Part shown: positions 53,206-63,832 of the stretch, piece after piece
Numbering within the stretch: the stretch's first letter is position 1
Layout: the number at the start of each line of letters is the position of its first letter
Position numbers and translations under genes: made by a program
Origin: Rhizomys pruinosus
Lineage: Eukaryota > Chordata > Mammalia > Rodentia > Spalacidae
Reading direction: 5' to 3'
Assembly: GCA_009823505.1 (NCBI GenBank)
Contig: VZQC01007119.1
Span: 5,700-69,699 of the forward strand
DNA: 64,000 nucleotides
The notes under the pieces: model-generated
What the model saw: only the letters and a program-made list of their open reading frames with translations
What the model was told of the DNA's origin: nothing
Database searches by the model: none

Positions 53206-53495
53206 TTGTTTTTTAAAGCTGGAAGACCATTTAAATAGAATTTTAAAGGCAGTAAATAAGGCATGGAAGCTATAAATCTTAGTGTCTGCAAGAAAGATGG
53301 AGATGGAGATGGAGCTAGCCATGCATCTCGACTTAGGGTCCTAGAAAGCAGGGAGGCTCAGCAGTGGAGGTTGGCACGCAGCTGTGGCAGGTCCAGCGTC
53401 ATGGGAATGTGGAGAGAGGTTCTTGAGAAAAAGTGAGGAAGTCCAGAGTGCTAGGGCAAATGTGCTTGGGACTTCACTCAGTGCTAAAGAGACAG
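53206..53495 (+). other. Intron 5 unique sequence
   Basis: No repeat or coding segment is recognised here. Confidence 0.45.
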
Positions 53496-53499
53496 AGAG

Positions 53500-53650
53500 C
53501 CGGGCGTGGTGGCGCACACCTTTAATCCTAGCACTCCGAGGCAGAGGCAGGCGGATCCTTGTGAGTTCAAGGCCAGCCTAGTCTACAGAGTGAATTCCAG
53601 GACAGCTGTGGTTACAGGGAGACCCTGTCTCTAAAAGACAACAACAACGA
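53500..53650 (+). repeat. B1 SINE
   Basis: This sense B1 runs 'gccgggcgtggtggcgcaca' to an (AAC)n-like tail. Confidence 0.92.
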
Positions 53651-54006
53651 AGAGACAGAGAAAGGAGAGATGATGCTTTTGAGTTAGAATTCAGAAAAGG
53701 CAGCAGACTTAGCAGTGAGTCTCTGTAGGCAACTGCCAAGTTCTATGACCTACACAATGCACATTATGTATTTTGTTCATACCCCCTATTTGCTTAGCCC
53801 CTTCTTTATGGCTAAATAAAACTCAATTTTATATGTATTCCTCCTTTTCTTTATTCGTCCTTTTGTTTTCATATATCGTCTAAAGTAAATAGCGCACAAT
53901 AAACAGGTGTTTAGGTACCTGCCTGGTGTACTGACAGATTCTTTTGAGCATGTACATGGGATTGGCATAATGGTATAGCTGCATCAGATGGTAGTTGTAT
54001 TTATTG

Positions 54007-54325
54007 TTGCCATAGTGTCTCACTATGTAGCTTTTGTTGGCTTGGAACTCATTATGTAGACCAGGCTGTATTTATTTATTTATTTATTTATTTTTGGTCT
54101 TTTCGAGACAGGGTCTTCCTGTAGCCCCAGCTGTCCTGGAACTCACTCTGTAGACCAGGCTGGCCTTGAACTCACAAATATCCGCCTGCCTCTGCCTCCC
54201 AAGTGCTAGGATTAAAGGTGTGTGCCACCACACCCAGCTCAGGCTATCTTTAAACTCACAGAAACAGCCTACCTCTACCTCTTGAGTACTGGGATCAAAG
54301 ATGTGCCCCCCATGCCTAGCTCTAT
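54007..54325 (-). repeat. Young B1 nested in an old B1
   Basis: The old antisense B1 (54007-54068) stops at 'tgtagaccaggctg'. A young B1 with an (ATTT)n head follows (54070-54240). The old copy resumes with 'aggctatctttaaactcaca'. Confidence 0.82.
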
Positions 54326-54439
54326 TATTAGTTTTATGACAAACCTCCACATTGATTTACTAGACTGCACTAATTTACCTTCCTGCCAGAGGTGTATGAG
54401 GATTCTTTTTCTCCTGCATTCTCAACAATACTTAATGAT

Positions 54440-54795
54440 GTTGTTTTATTTTATGTGTGTATGTGTCTGTGCATACATGTATGTGAGTGCGCAAGGGAGC
54501 CAAATAGTCTTTGAATCCCCTGCACTTGGAGTTACGTGAGCTGCCTGACCTGGACCCTGGGAAACAAATCCAGGTCCTTTACAAGAACAGCAAGTGTTCT
54601 TAACTGCTGCACCATTATTATTGTTTGTTTGTTTGTTTGTTTGTTTTTGTCTTTTTGAGATAGGGTCTTCTTGTTAGCCCCAGCTGTCCTGGAACTCACT
54701 CTGTAGACCAGGCTGGCCTTGAACTCACAAAGATCCGCCTTCCTCTGCCTCCCTAGTGCTAGGATTAAAGGCATGCGCCACCATGCCCGGCTATT
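54440..54795 (-). repeat. B3-like SINE and B1 SINE
   Basis: An old antisense copy (about 54440-54613) has 'tcctttacaagaacagcaag'. An antisense B1 with a (TTTG)n head follows (about 54620-54795). Confidence 0.82.
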
Positions 54796-54959
54796 GTTTT
54801 CTTAAGCATAGACATTCTCATGGGGTAAGAAGGAATCTCAGCATAAAAAGTATATGCTATTTGTACTTCTTTTTAGAACTCTGTTTAATGCATTTGCTCA
54901 TGATTGCTTGGTTGATTTGTTTTTATGTGTGCTGTGCATTTAAGGGTTTGTTTGTTGCC

Positions 54960-55368
54960 TTTTGGTCATTTTGAGACATTGTCTCTCCGTAGACCAGACT
55001 GGCCTTGAAATCACAGAGATCCACCTGCCTCTGCCTCCTGAGTGCTGGGATTAAAGTCGTGCGCCACCATGCCTGGCCATTTCTAAACATTTTTATTTCA
55101 AATCTCTTTTCTTTTTTTTAAATTTTTTTTTATTAATTTTATTTATTTCTGTATATGTATGAATGTACTGTCTGCATGCAAGTTTGTGCACCCGTGTCGT
55201 GCAATGCCGCGGAGGTCAGAAGACGGTGTCGAATTCCCCTGGAACTGGAGTTCTCCTGGAACTGGAGTTTCAGACGGTTCTCGGCCGCCATGTGGGTGCT
55301 GGGGATCGAACCCGGGTCCTCTGTAAGAGCGGTCGGCGCTCTTAACCGCTAGGCCATCTCTCCAGCCC
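54960..55368 (-). repeat. B1 SINE and B2 SINE, 17-bp duplication subfamily
   Basis: A shortened antisense B1 (about 54960-55078) precedes a near-intact antisense B2 (about 55118-55368). That B2 has 'aaccgctaggccatctctcc' and both duplication arms. Confidence 0.93.
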
Positions 55369-55448
55369 TCAAATCTCTTTTCACCCTTCCCAAAAAGACA
55401 TGGGTTGGTATAGTAATCATAAAAAGGAGATAAAAACACAAGATTCAG

Positions 55449-56081
55449 GGGCTGGAGAGATGGCTCAGTGGTTAAGAGCGCCAACTGCTCTTACAGAGGA
55501 CCCGGGTTCGATTCCCAGCACCCACATGGCAGATAAGAACCATCTTTAACTCCAGTTCCAGGGGAATCAGACGCCTTCTTCTGATCTTCCGAGGCATTGC
55601 ACGACTCGGGTGCGCCAACATACATGCAGGCAGTACACTCATACACATTACAAAACAAAAAAACACAAGAGTCAAATGTCTCCCACATTGACACAAAAAC
55701 TGGGAATTGTGCTGTGTGTGGTGGCTCATGGCCTTAATCCTAGCACTTGGGAGGCAGAGGCAGGCGGATCTTTGTGAATTCAAGGTCAGCCTGGTCTACA
55801 GAGCAAGCTCCAGGACAGCTGGGGCTACAGGGAGATCCTGTCTCAAATAGACAAAAAAATTAAAAAAAACAACAACTGGGAATTGTACATGGGGTTTCCA
55901 ACAGGACCTGCAGCAGCCTATTAAAGACAGTATTTGCCTCGTAAGACAGTATTTTCCGGGTGTGGTAGAATATGCCTTTAATCACAGCAGAGGCAGGTGG
56001 ATCTCTTAAGTTCAAGACAAGCCTGGTCTACAGCTTCAGGCCAAGTGGGACTAAAGGAAGACCCTGTCTCAAAAAGACCAA

Positions 56082-56119
<38 letters not shown>

Positions 56120-56265
56120 GCTGGGTGTGGTGGTGCACTCCTTTAATCCCAGCACTCAGGAAACAGAGGCAGGCAGATCTCTGTGAGTTCAAGGCCAGCC
56201 TGATCTATATAGTGAGTTCCAGGACAGCTGGAGCTACAGGGAGACCCTGTCTCAAAAAAAAAAGT
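55449..56265 (+). repeat. B2 SINE, three B1 SINEs and (AAT)n
   Basis: A sense B2 without the duplication (about 55449-55665) is followed by sense B1 copies at about 55712-55860, 55952-56082 and 56120-56265. The second B1's tail became an (AAT)12 microsatellite (about 56083-56119). Confidence 0.9.
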
Positions 56266-58590
56266 ATTTATAGAAACCCGATTCTGGAACTAATCTACAG
56301 GGACATCCCGTCACCCTCCTCCCCCTTTATGCCCAGAAAAATACCAAAACATGTTTTGTTTATATCAGAACAGCTTTCTGTCTTCCCGTCTCACCCATTT
56401 AAGATTGGCCTGCAAGTCTATTTTAACCATTTAGTTATTTTTTATATTTTATGAAAATCAATTATACAGCAACTATTTCAATATATTAAGTACAAAGGGG
56501 AGAATAGAGGAGGAAAGCCAAGTGGGAAGATGAGAGCCAGGCCTCGGTTTGGCTAGGAGAGCAGAGTGGCCAAGCAGGACAGTGGTGCAAGGATGAAAAA
56601 CAAATCCTAGTTCCCACCAGTGGGGATCTTCCCAACACCCCAACTGCAGGTAAGACTAGACTTCTGGCAGCTAGTTATATCTCAGTGCTTGGCACTCTTA
56701 ACTTCTGGGCTCAAAAGTCAGGGAGAGGTAGCAGGGGAAGAAAAGGATCTCTCGTGAGGAGGGGGTGTGGGAGTATGTCCTCAGGTCCCCACTGACTGCT
56801 GGGATACAGCCTTCAAGCCGTCCATGCTCTTCTGGGCCAGGGTAAGGGCCGAACAGGGGGCTCCCAAGGGCACTTCAGGCTCTACTCTGACCTGTTCCCC
56901 AGTCCTTCTGAGATGTGCATTAGAGGGGCATTTCCTGCTGTCTCCACATCACCCCTGGCAAAACAAGGGCTTCTACAACCAGCTCAAGTCAGTAATGGGA
57001 ATGAAGGACTGAGAACCACGGGGACACTTGCTGTCAAGCCTTTCTTCTCAAGAGGCTGGCGCTGCTGTCCACATTTATTTAACCTTGGCACTGGTGGGAG
57101 GCCAGGCTATGATCAGCTGTCACCCATGTACCTTTGATGTCCTCACATCTAAGCCCCTGCCTTCCTCATGCCTGTGGTCCCAACACAGACAACCTGAAGC
57201 CTCAGCACTACAGAGCTTTCCCAGGCCATTTGTTCTGCCTTGACTGCATCTGCTCTGTGTAGAAAGAGTGGATTTTTTCTGCCACAATAAGTTCTTCTCC
57301 AGTTACTTAATAAGCAACTGTCAACTTTAAAGTTCCCTCAGGCCAGGGATCACACCATGTCTTCTACCTTGGTGTGTCTTCCACACTTGCTAGCCCAGAG
57401 CTATGCAAACGTAGACTTAAGATTTTAAATCATGATGGTGTCTGAAATGGGAGAGAGGATCCCCTGGAGTTACATATTAACCATTGAAGACCTCTGTGGA
57501 TTCTGGACTTGGACTTTCCAGGATGGCTCTTTGTGAAAGAAGGCAGAATTCAGGGTATGCCAGTCTCTGGATTGTGTTCTTATGCTGTTGGCAATGCTGC
57601 CCTCAATGCCAAGGCAAAAAGAGGAAAAGAGCAATGAAGACCAGCAGCTCAGCCAGCCCATCTTGACGGTTAGGTTTCCCAGAGTAACTCTTTGGAAAAG
57701 CAGATTTACACGGCATATGACTGGCTGTGGCCAGCTGCATGAAGACCACTAAAAGGAAACGGATTTTTTTTCCTCCCTCCCCCACATCTACCTGGAAAAC
57801 AAGCAACTTTCAAACCAGCATCTGACAGACTTCCCACTAAATGAAGGGTAATGGGGTCTGACTCGGGAAATGTCTGGGTTGCAGGTATGAACGTGGGAAG
57901 ATGAAGAAGCCCTTGCTACCTCCCATCTCGGAGGCGAGGTGACAATGATAAACCTACAGTCATGAGATGCAATGCTCTCTTCCACATTTCCTCTCACTAG
58001 GTGGCAGATAGAGGTAACACTGTCTCCTCAGCTGTGGGTTTGTCACAAAGCAGCTGGAAACAGGCTCCATTAACCTTGGCAGCCCAAGACTGGAGATCTG
58101 AACTAACTACTCCAGTGAACTTTGCCATTGCCTTGACAGCTGGTAGAAGCAACGGGAGTGAAGCTGGATAGAGCAGCTGTGCCTGAGCTGGCAGCGGACC
58201 TGGGTCTCCAGCAATAGAGGAACCTCCCATTCTTGGAGTGCTCGCTTAATGAACTCTACCACAGACTGACAGCACTCCTCACACCTGGGATGGCACCGTA
58301 GGCTGAAGGTTTCTCTAAAGTGCTATTCCGACGTAATGGACAATCAAACACTGAGGCCCTGGATGTAGCTGGGATCAGAGCTGTCTCATATCAGGGAGGA
58401 TCATCTGGCTTTCCTTTCAGCTTCATCTCTGCATCTTCCTAATTCATTTCCCCCTAATACCAATCACACTTCTCCAACTCTCAAAGGCTGCTGCAAAGCT
58501 GCTCAGTCAGGCCAATAGAGGGGACACTGGAGGTGCTGGCAGGGGGCTGGCTGTGCAGAGATTGAGCTGCTCTGGTGGCAGCAATCGGGG
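56266..58590. other. SINE-free 2.3 kb island of unknown nature
   Basis: No SINE, LINE or LTR that I recognise lies in this stretch, although elsewhere in this region a SINE occurs every few hundred bases. On the - strand 58110-58322 is open for 71 codons and reads, in part, LRCHPRCEECCQSVVEFIKR. It is followed by about 1.8 kb of non-coding sequence with an AT-rich end near 56400-56480. That order would fit a processed transcript's last codons plus a long 3' UTR, but I find no clear target-site duplication and cannot name a parent. A conserved regulatory block or a non-coding RNA are alternatives. Confidence 0.4.
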
Positions 58591-58594
58591 GATT

Positions 58595-58975
58595 GTATGT
58601 AGGAAGCTCAGTGGGTAAAGGCACTTGCTGCCAATTCTGATGACCTAAATTTGATTCCTGGGACCCTTGTGGTAGAAATGTAGAACCACCTCCTGCAAGC
58701 TGTCCTCTGACCTACACATACACGTGCACACAGACATAAATGTAAGAAAAAATTTAGAATGATTCTATAAAATAATATATGCCTAATAATTAAAATAGAA
58801 ATATTTGGAAATGCATTGAAAATAATGTTTAAGAAAATAAAACAGGTGTGGTGGACATGCCTTTAACCCTGGCACTCCAGAGGCAGTTGGATCTCTGTGA
58901 GGTTGAGGTCAGTCTGGTCTCCATGGAAGTCCCAGGCCAGCCAGGGAGACCTTGTCTCAGAAAGAGAGAAAACAG
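58595..58975 (+). repeat. B3-type SINE and B1 SINE
   Basis: A sense B3-type copy (about 58595-58745) has 'gtgggtaaaggcacttgctg'. A shortened sense B1 (about 58842-58975) follows. Confidence 0.8.
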
Positions 58976-59450
58976 TATGTAGTTATGTACACGTCACTTC
59001 CATTTATAAGGAGAGGTGTTTTTCTGAATGCAGGTTGAAGAAGATAGAATTATGTGAATTGTTGATCTTAAGATTGTGGGATTCTACTTGAAGCCACCCC
59101 CTTCAAGAAAACTCATGAGACCCTCTCCCTTGCATGCAGAATGTTCACTGACTTAATGTAAGGCACCTACTGATGCAGTGTGTTACTGAGTGCACTGGTC
59201 CTGTCCTGTCCAGAAGAGACTACTTCAGTGTGGTCCTTCCTGACCTCTGACTTAAAATCTTTCCCTCCCCTCTTACTTGATGGTGCCTGAGTATTGGAAG
59301 GTAGGCAATGTCCTGTTTGTGGCTGAGCACTCCACTGACACTTGTTCTCTGCATATTGACCAGTTGCGTGAGTTTCTATGTCAGCCACTGTCCACTGCAC
59401 AGAGAAACTTCTCTGATAAGGTCTGAGAGCCTCACTAACCTAAATGTCAT
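58976..59450 (+). other. Intron 5 unique sequence
   Basis: No repeat or coding segment is recognised here. Confidence 0.5.
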
Positions 59451-59454
59451 TCTG

Positions 59455-59975
59455 TTTTATTATTTTTATTTTATTTGTGTGTATATTGCCTGCAGATAAG
59501 TAACTCCCTGGAACTGGAGTTAAAACTGATTGTTAGCCTCCATGTGGGTGCTGTGAACTGAACCCAGATCCTCTGCAAGAAAGAGCAGCTAGTGCTCTTA
59601 ACGACTGAGCCATCTTCCCGGGCGACCAGGAGATGGTATTCTTTTTTTTTTTTTTTTTTTGGTCTTTTCAAGACAGGGTCTCCCTGTAGCCCCCAGCTGT
59701 CCTGGAACTAGCTCTTTAGACCAGGCTGGCCTTGAACTCACAAAGATCCACCTGCCTCTGCTTCCCAAGTGCTAGGATTAAAGGCGGGAGCCACCACACT
59801 AGGCTTAGATGTTATTCTTAAAGAAATACTTAATGCTTAGGGGTAGTGGTGCACACCTTTAATCCTGGGAGGCACAGGCAGGCAGGTGTCTGTGAATTGC
59901 AGGCTAGTCTGGTTTATGTCTGGAGTTCAGGGCAGCCAAAGTAATATAGTAACACTCTGTCTCAATAAAAGAAAA
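59455..59975. repeat. B2 SINE (-), B1 SINE (-) and B1 SINE (+)
   Basis: An antisense B2 missing part of its middle (about 59455-59630) is followed by an antisense B1 (about 59641-59805). A diverged sense B1 (about 59835-59975) comes last. Confidence 0.85.
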
Positions 59976-60081
59976 TGCTTAGTATTTATATAGAAAGTAT
60001 AGAAAGGACAGAATCTGAATTCTGAAACACATCAGTAACCAGGTAGAGACTATTAACAAATGTCTATCTTTGCTCTTACAG

Positions 60082-60228
60082 GCCAAAGAATGTGGCCAGA
60101 TGCAGAATAAGTGGCTGATGATAAACATTCAAAACGTACAAGACTTTGCGTGCCAGTGCCTCAACCGTGATGTGTGGAGCAATGAAGCTGTGAAGAATAT
60201 TATCCGTGAACATTTCATTTTTTGGCAG
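60082..60228 (+). CDS. UBXN7: UBXN7 exon 6 (residues 157-205, UAS domain)
   Basis: The acceptor is 'tctttgctcttacag' and the donor is gttaga, which is weaker than the others. The 147-nt exon is phase 0 at both ends and encodes AKECGQMQNKWLMINIQNVQ, DFACQCLNRDVWSNEAVKNI and IREHFIFWQ. This is the core beta-alpha-beta part of the UAS domain. The CQC segment lies where thioredoxins have their active-site loop but is not a redox CXXC motif. Skipping this exon would keep the frame but remove the fold core. Confidence 0.96.
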
Positions 60229-60409
60229 GTTAGAAGGACGGTTAATGAAAATGTTATTGTATTTTATTTATAGTGTAGGATATTATGGAGGAAGAGTTGG
60301 GTTATAAACTGGGAAAACTGAGTTAAATTATGACATATAAACCACCCATAATGGCTAAAATAAAAAAAAAGAAATACGGTGTAAACCAGCTACATAATTA
60401 ACTCTTTTC

Positions 60410-60577
60410 TTTTTTTGGTCTTTTTGAGACAGGGTCTCCCTTATTCCCAGGTGGCCTGGAACTCGCTATGTAGACCAGGCTGGCCTTGAACTCAGAGATC
60501 CGCCTGCCTCTGCCTCTGCCTCTGCCTCTGCCTCTGGAGTGCTGGGATTAAAGGCATATGCCACCACACCTGGCCAA
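60410..60577 (-). repeat. B1 SINE with (CTCTGC)n expansion
   Basis: This antisense B1 has its 'gcctctgcctctgcctctg' region expanded to about five units. Confidence 0.92.
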
Positions 60578-60602
60578 TAGTCATATTTTAAAAGTTAAGA
60601 AG

Positions 60603-60690
60603 GAGCTAGGGGTGTAGATCAATGGCAGTGTCTGCCTAGCCTGTATAAGGCTCTGGGTTCAGTACCCAGCATTGCCTGAAAAAAAAGCTT
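60603..60690 (+). repeat. ID element
   Basis: The sequence 'gctaggggtgtagatcaatg' followed by 'gctctgggttcagtacccag' and an A tail matches the ID (BC1/tRNA-Ala-derived) structure with A and B boxes. Confidence 0.85.
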
Positions 60691-61085
60691 AAAGGAAACA
60701 GATGAAATTAACTTTAATAATTTATTTGGTTTAAATATATAATAACATTAAAATACTAATAACACGATTTTATTTTCTGGTTGTGGTATATATATATATA
60801 TATCAAGATTTGATGTGTATTTCATGCTTATAGCATGTGTCACACTGGACTAGTCAGTTTCAAGTGTTTTAGTAGTTCCACAAGGTCAACGGCTATGTGT
60901 AAAACATTGTGGACCAATGAGAAAATGTCTGGCTACAACTTGCGTTTTAGAGTGGGTTTAATAGTCTTTGACCCTTGACCCCGTGTCCTTAGGCACACCA
61001 GTATTCCTGGTTGTAATTTCTTTTTATATAAACTATCTAGCTAAAGTAAGATAATGTAGCTATAGCTCTAATTTCTTGTTTCTTT
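60691..61085 (+). other. Intron 6 unique sequence with (TA)n
   Basis: A short (TA)n run lies near 60789-60802. No other feature is recognised. Confidence 0.5.
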
Positions 61086-61089
61086 TTTC

Positions 61090-61480
61090 CTGGGGTGGGG
61101 GGTTTACTAGAGATGACTTTCAAGACTTGGTTCTCTCCTTCCACCTGAGTTCTGGGGGTGCAACTCAAGTTTGTCAGGCTTGCAGCGTAAGCAGTTTCAC
61201 CTGCTGAGTCATTTTGCTGGTCTCAGTGATTGTTTTTAATGGCAAAGTTCCTTTTATTCATCTAATACTGATTGAACATCCCTTTGCCTAATAATACTTT
61301 TGGTTCTCAAGATTGTAATCTTGTGATTTATTAAAATATATATTTTAGAGTTTTTGTTTTGTTTTGTTGTTGAGACAGGGTCTCCCTGTAGCCCCAGCTG
61401 ACCTGGATCTTATTATGTAGATCAGGCTGGCCTTGAACTCACAGAGATCACCTGCCTCTTCCTCCCAAGTGCTGGGAAAA
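61090..61480 (-). repeat. Old B3-like SINE and B1 SINE
   Basis: A diverged antisense copy (about 61090-61225) has 'ttggttctctccttccacct'. An antisense B1 (about 61345-61480) lacks its last bases. Confidence 0.75.
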
Positions 61481-61700
61481 TATATGTGCTTTTGAGAGTC
61501 AGGAATGGCATAGATAGATAATTGAACAGGAATTCCTCTGAACTGAGAAAGGGGGAGGAATGGACCAATATATTCATGGTGAGTTTTCAGAAGGGGCTGA
61601 GAACAGGAAGTTAAGGAAGTCCATAGCTGCTGACCTTTATTTTTTCTTTAACATGGGAGTGAGATCCTAACACATGTCAAGAGCTTTTAGCAAATCAGTC

Positions 61701-62190
61701 GTAGTACATGTATGACAGAAGTTACAGTTGCAGTAGACATATGACAGAAGTTACAATCGCAGTAGACATATGACAGAAATTACAGTTTCTGTAGACATAT
61801 GACAGAAGTTATAGTCGCAGTAGACATATGACAGAAGTTACAGGTACAGTAGACATATGACAAAAGTTATAGTTGCAGTAGACACATGACAGATGTTACA
61901 GTTCCAGTAGACATATGACAGAAGTTATAGTTGCAGTAGATATATGACAGAAGTTACAGGTACAGCAGACATATGACAAGTTATAGTCACAGTAGACACA
62001 TGATAGAAGTTATAGTCGCAGTAGACACATGACAGAAGTTATAGTCGCAGTAGACACATGACAGAAGTTACAGTTGCAGTAGATATATGACAGAAGTTAC
62101 AGTTGCAGTAGATATGACAGAAGTTACAGTTGGAATAGACATATGACAGAAGTTATAGTTGCAGTAGATATATGACAGAAGTTATAGTTT
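61701..62190 (+). repeat. VNTR, 29-bp unit, 17 copies
   Basis: The unit gtagacatatgacagaag plus ttacagttgca repeats 17 times with few substitutions and three short units (27 bases). It ends 50 bases before exon 7, in the region where the branch point of intron 6 would lie. Confidence 0.96.
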
Positions 62191-62239
62191 TCCCCTTTTT
62201 TCCCTAGATGATTAAAAAAAATTATGATTGATTTAACAG

Positions 62240-62330
62240 GTTTATCATGACAGTGAGGAAGGTCAGAGATACATACAGTTTTATAAACTAGGGGATTTCC
62301 CCTATGTCTCCATCCTGGACCCACGGACAG
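62240..62330 (+). CDS. UBXN7: UBXN7 exon 7 (residues 206-235, UAS domain)
   Basis: The acceptor is 'gattgatttaacag' and the donor is gtaaag. The frame reads VYHDSEEGQRYIQFYKLGDF then PYVSILDPRT, the UAS strand-turn-helix stretch with the family's conserved FPYVSILDPRTG motif. That motif carries the cis-proline typical of thioredoxin-like folds. The local acceptor is poor in pyrimidines. A strong pyrimidine tract and another AG lie 33 bases upstream (62206-62207). Phase is 0 in and 1 out. Confidence 0.96.
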
Positions 62331-62937
62331 GTAAAGTCACATCTATTTATAGCCTTTAAGTTATTTCTTTTTCACTTACTTGAATAGTTCATCTTTAATA
62401 TTTTACTGGATCTGATTTTAGCAATATCATAGTTAACATTTCTTGTTTATTCTTGTTATAATTATTTAAACCTCCAGACGTGCATGTATTTAGGGAATCT
62501 GTTTCTGGCGATATGAAAGGTGACAATATATTTGTATAGTCTGTTCTTTCAAAAGAAACTAATATGTCATCTTTTTATACAGAATCTGTTATCCCTATTA
62601 CTAAAGCATTAAGATGATTTAGGTACTGATTGCATCCCACCAGAAAACTAGTGGGTGAAGCTGTTTTCATTATTACTTGTATTTTATTTAGATTCTGCTT
62701 TTAGTTCCTAAACAGTTATTAGCAGATAGAAAAATTGTACTCCTATGATGAATGGACATCCGTCAGCAGGTTATAATTGACTCTCTCAGTAATAAAGACA
62801 CTGTAACTTGAGCTACTGGGGAATGTGATATGTATTTATAGCAAATTTTAATTACAGATAGGCCAACTACTTAAGGAGCGTGTTTAGAAAAAGTACTGAT
62901 TTTATGTTTATATATCCTGATTTTTTTTAATTGTTAG
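62331..62937 (+). other. Intron 7, unique
   Basis: This short intron holds no SINE. I see no other feature. Confidence 0.6.
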
Positions 62938-63065
62938 GTCAGAAGCTAGTAGAGTGGCACCAATTAGATGTATCATCGTTCTTGGACCAAGTAACAGGAT
63001 TTCTGGGTGAACATGGGCAACTAGATGGACTTTCTAGCAGCCCCCCCAAAAAATGTGCCCGATCA
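62938..63065 (+). CDS. UBXN7: UBXN7 exon 8 (residues 236-278, end of UAS domain)
   Basis: The acceptor is 'ttttttttaattgttag' and the donor is gtaagt. The frame reads GQKLVEWHQLDVSSFLDQVT, GFLGEHGQLDGLSSSPPKKC and ARS, which closes the UAS domain and opens the linker with a Ser-Pro-Pro-Lys-Lys patch. The exon ends in phase 0. The next exon, which should begin with the ESLID stretch before the UIM, is not in the window, nor is the UBX domain. The gene is therefore 3'-incomplete here. Confidence 0.95.
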
Positions 63066-63248
63066 GTAAGTATGAATGATGGACAACTAAATTGTACATA
63101 AGCATTCCATGTAAAATATTTGATGTAATGATGCAGTGAGCAGTTACAGTTTCTGGTTATACTATGTCTTAATATTTCCTCCTTATAGTTTGATAGTTCC
63201 CCCACTTCAAACTTCCATCTTCTCAATGAAGTTAAAAGACTGATATTC

Positions 63249-63527
63249 TAGGACTAGAGAGGTGGCTCAGCAGTTAACAGCACCAACTGCTCTAGCAGAG
63301 GACCAGGGTTCAATTCCTAGCACCCACATGGCAGCTAAGAACCGTCTTTAAGCTGGGAGTGGTGGTGCACACTTTTAATCCTAGCACTCTTGGAGGGGGG
63401 GTAGGAGGAGGGAGGGAGGGAGGGAGGGGGGGAGGAGGAGGAAGAGGAGGAGGAGGAGGAGGAGGAGGAGGAGGAGGAGGAGGAGGAGGAAGGGAGGGAG
63501 GGAGGAGGAAGAAGAGGAGGAGAAAAG
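63249..63527 (+). repeat. Composite B2-B1 SINE, copy C, with (GGA)n expansion
   Basis: A B2 head (A box 'tggctcagcagttaacag', B box 'gggttcaattcc') passes at 'accgtctttaagctggg' into a B1 start ('gtggtggtgcacacttttaa'). From about 63394 the B1 'gggaggcagagg' region is replaced by about 135 bases of GGA/GGGA repeats. The composite is bounded by aaaagactgatattc at 63234-63248 and 63528-63542, a perfect 15-bp duplication. Confidence 0.88.
63394..63527 (+). repeat. Purine tract (GGA)n/(GGGA)n
   Basis: The + strand is almost pure G and A, with many runs of three or more G. It could form G-quadruplexes in the nascent transcript or a triplex in DNA. It lies about 330 bases downstream of exon 8. Confidence 0.95.
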
Positions 63528-63584
63528 AAAAGACTGATATTCCCAGTTCTCTTGAGGCTTTTGGGGTTTTTTGTTTGTTTGTTT

Positions 63585-63722
63585 GTTTTATTGAGACGGT
63601 TTGTGACCTCAGCTGGTATGGAACTTACTATGTAGACCAGGCTGGCCTCAGTCTCACAGAGGTCCACATGCCTTTACCTCCTTGGTGATAGGATTAAAGG
63701 TATGCATCACCACGTCTGGCTA
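63585..63722 (-). repeat. B1 SINE (diverged)
   Basis: This antisense B1 has 'gtagaccaggctggcctcag' and 'ggattaaaggtatgcatcac'. A (TTTG)n head precedes it. Confidence 0.85.
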
Positions 63723-63832
63723 GGCATAATATTTTTTTCTTCAATATATGTCTCATATTGAACTTTTGTGCATTTCCTATAATACATCTTAATCATATTT
63801 ATAGGCACATTATTAAAAATGAACAGTGTGGG

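Larger units (their letters stand above)
53770..54935 (-). mobile_element. Ancient LINE-1 fragment, split by several SINEs
   Basis: The + strand segments 'ttctttatggctaaataaaa', 'catgggattggcataatggt', 'tttaccttcctgccagaggt' and 'cattctcatggggtaagaag' follow the order of an old antisense LINE-1 ORF2 3' region. Inserted SINEs are an old B1 split by a young B1 (54010-54325), a B3-like copy (about 54440-54613) and a B1 (about 54640-54795). Confidence 0.65.

Noticed and set aside
57470..57666. Small open frames on both strands in the SINE-free island
   Set aside because: They have no domain resemblance and overlap on opposite strands. Only the 58110-58322 segment looked protein-like enough to report.
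61701..62190. Repeat array considered as CRISPR or satellite
   Set aside because: There are no spacers. A 29-bp head-to-tail VNTR in an intron explains it.
63335..63688. Gly-rich and Ser/Pro-rich open frames
   Set aside because: They translate the (GGA)n tract and the neighbouring SINEs.
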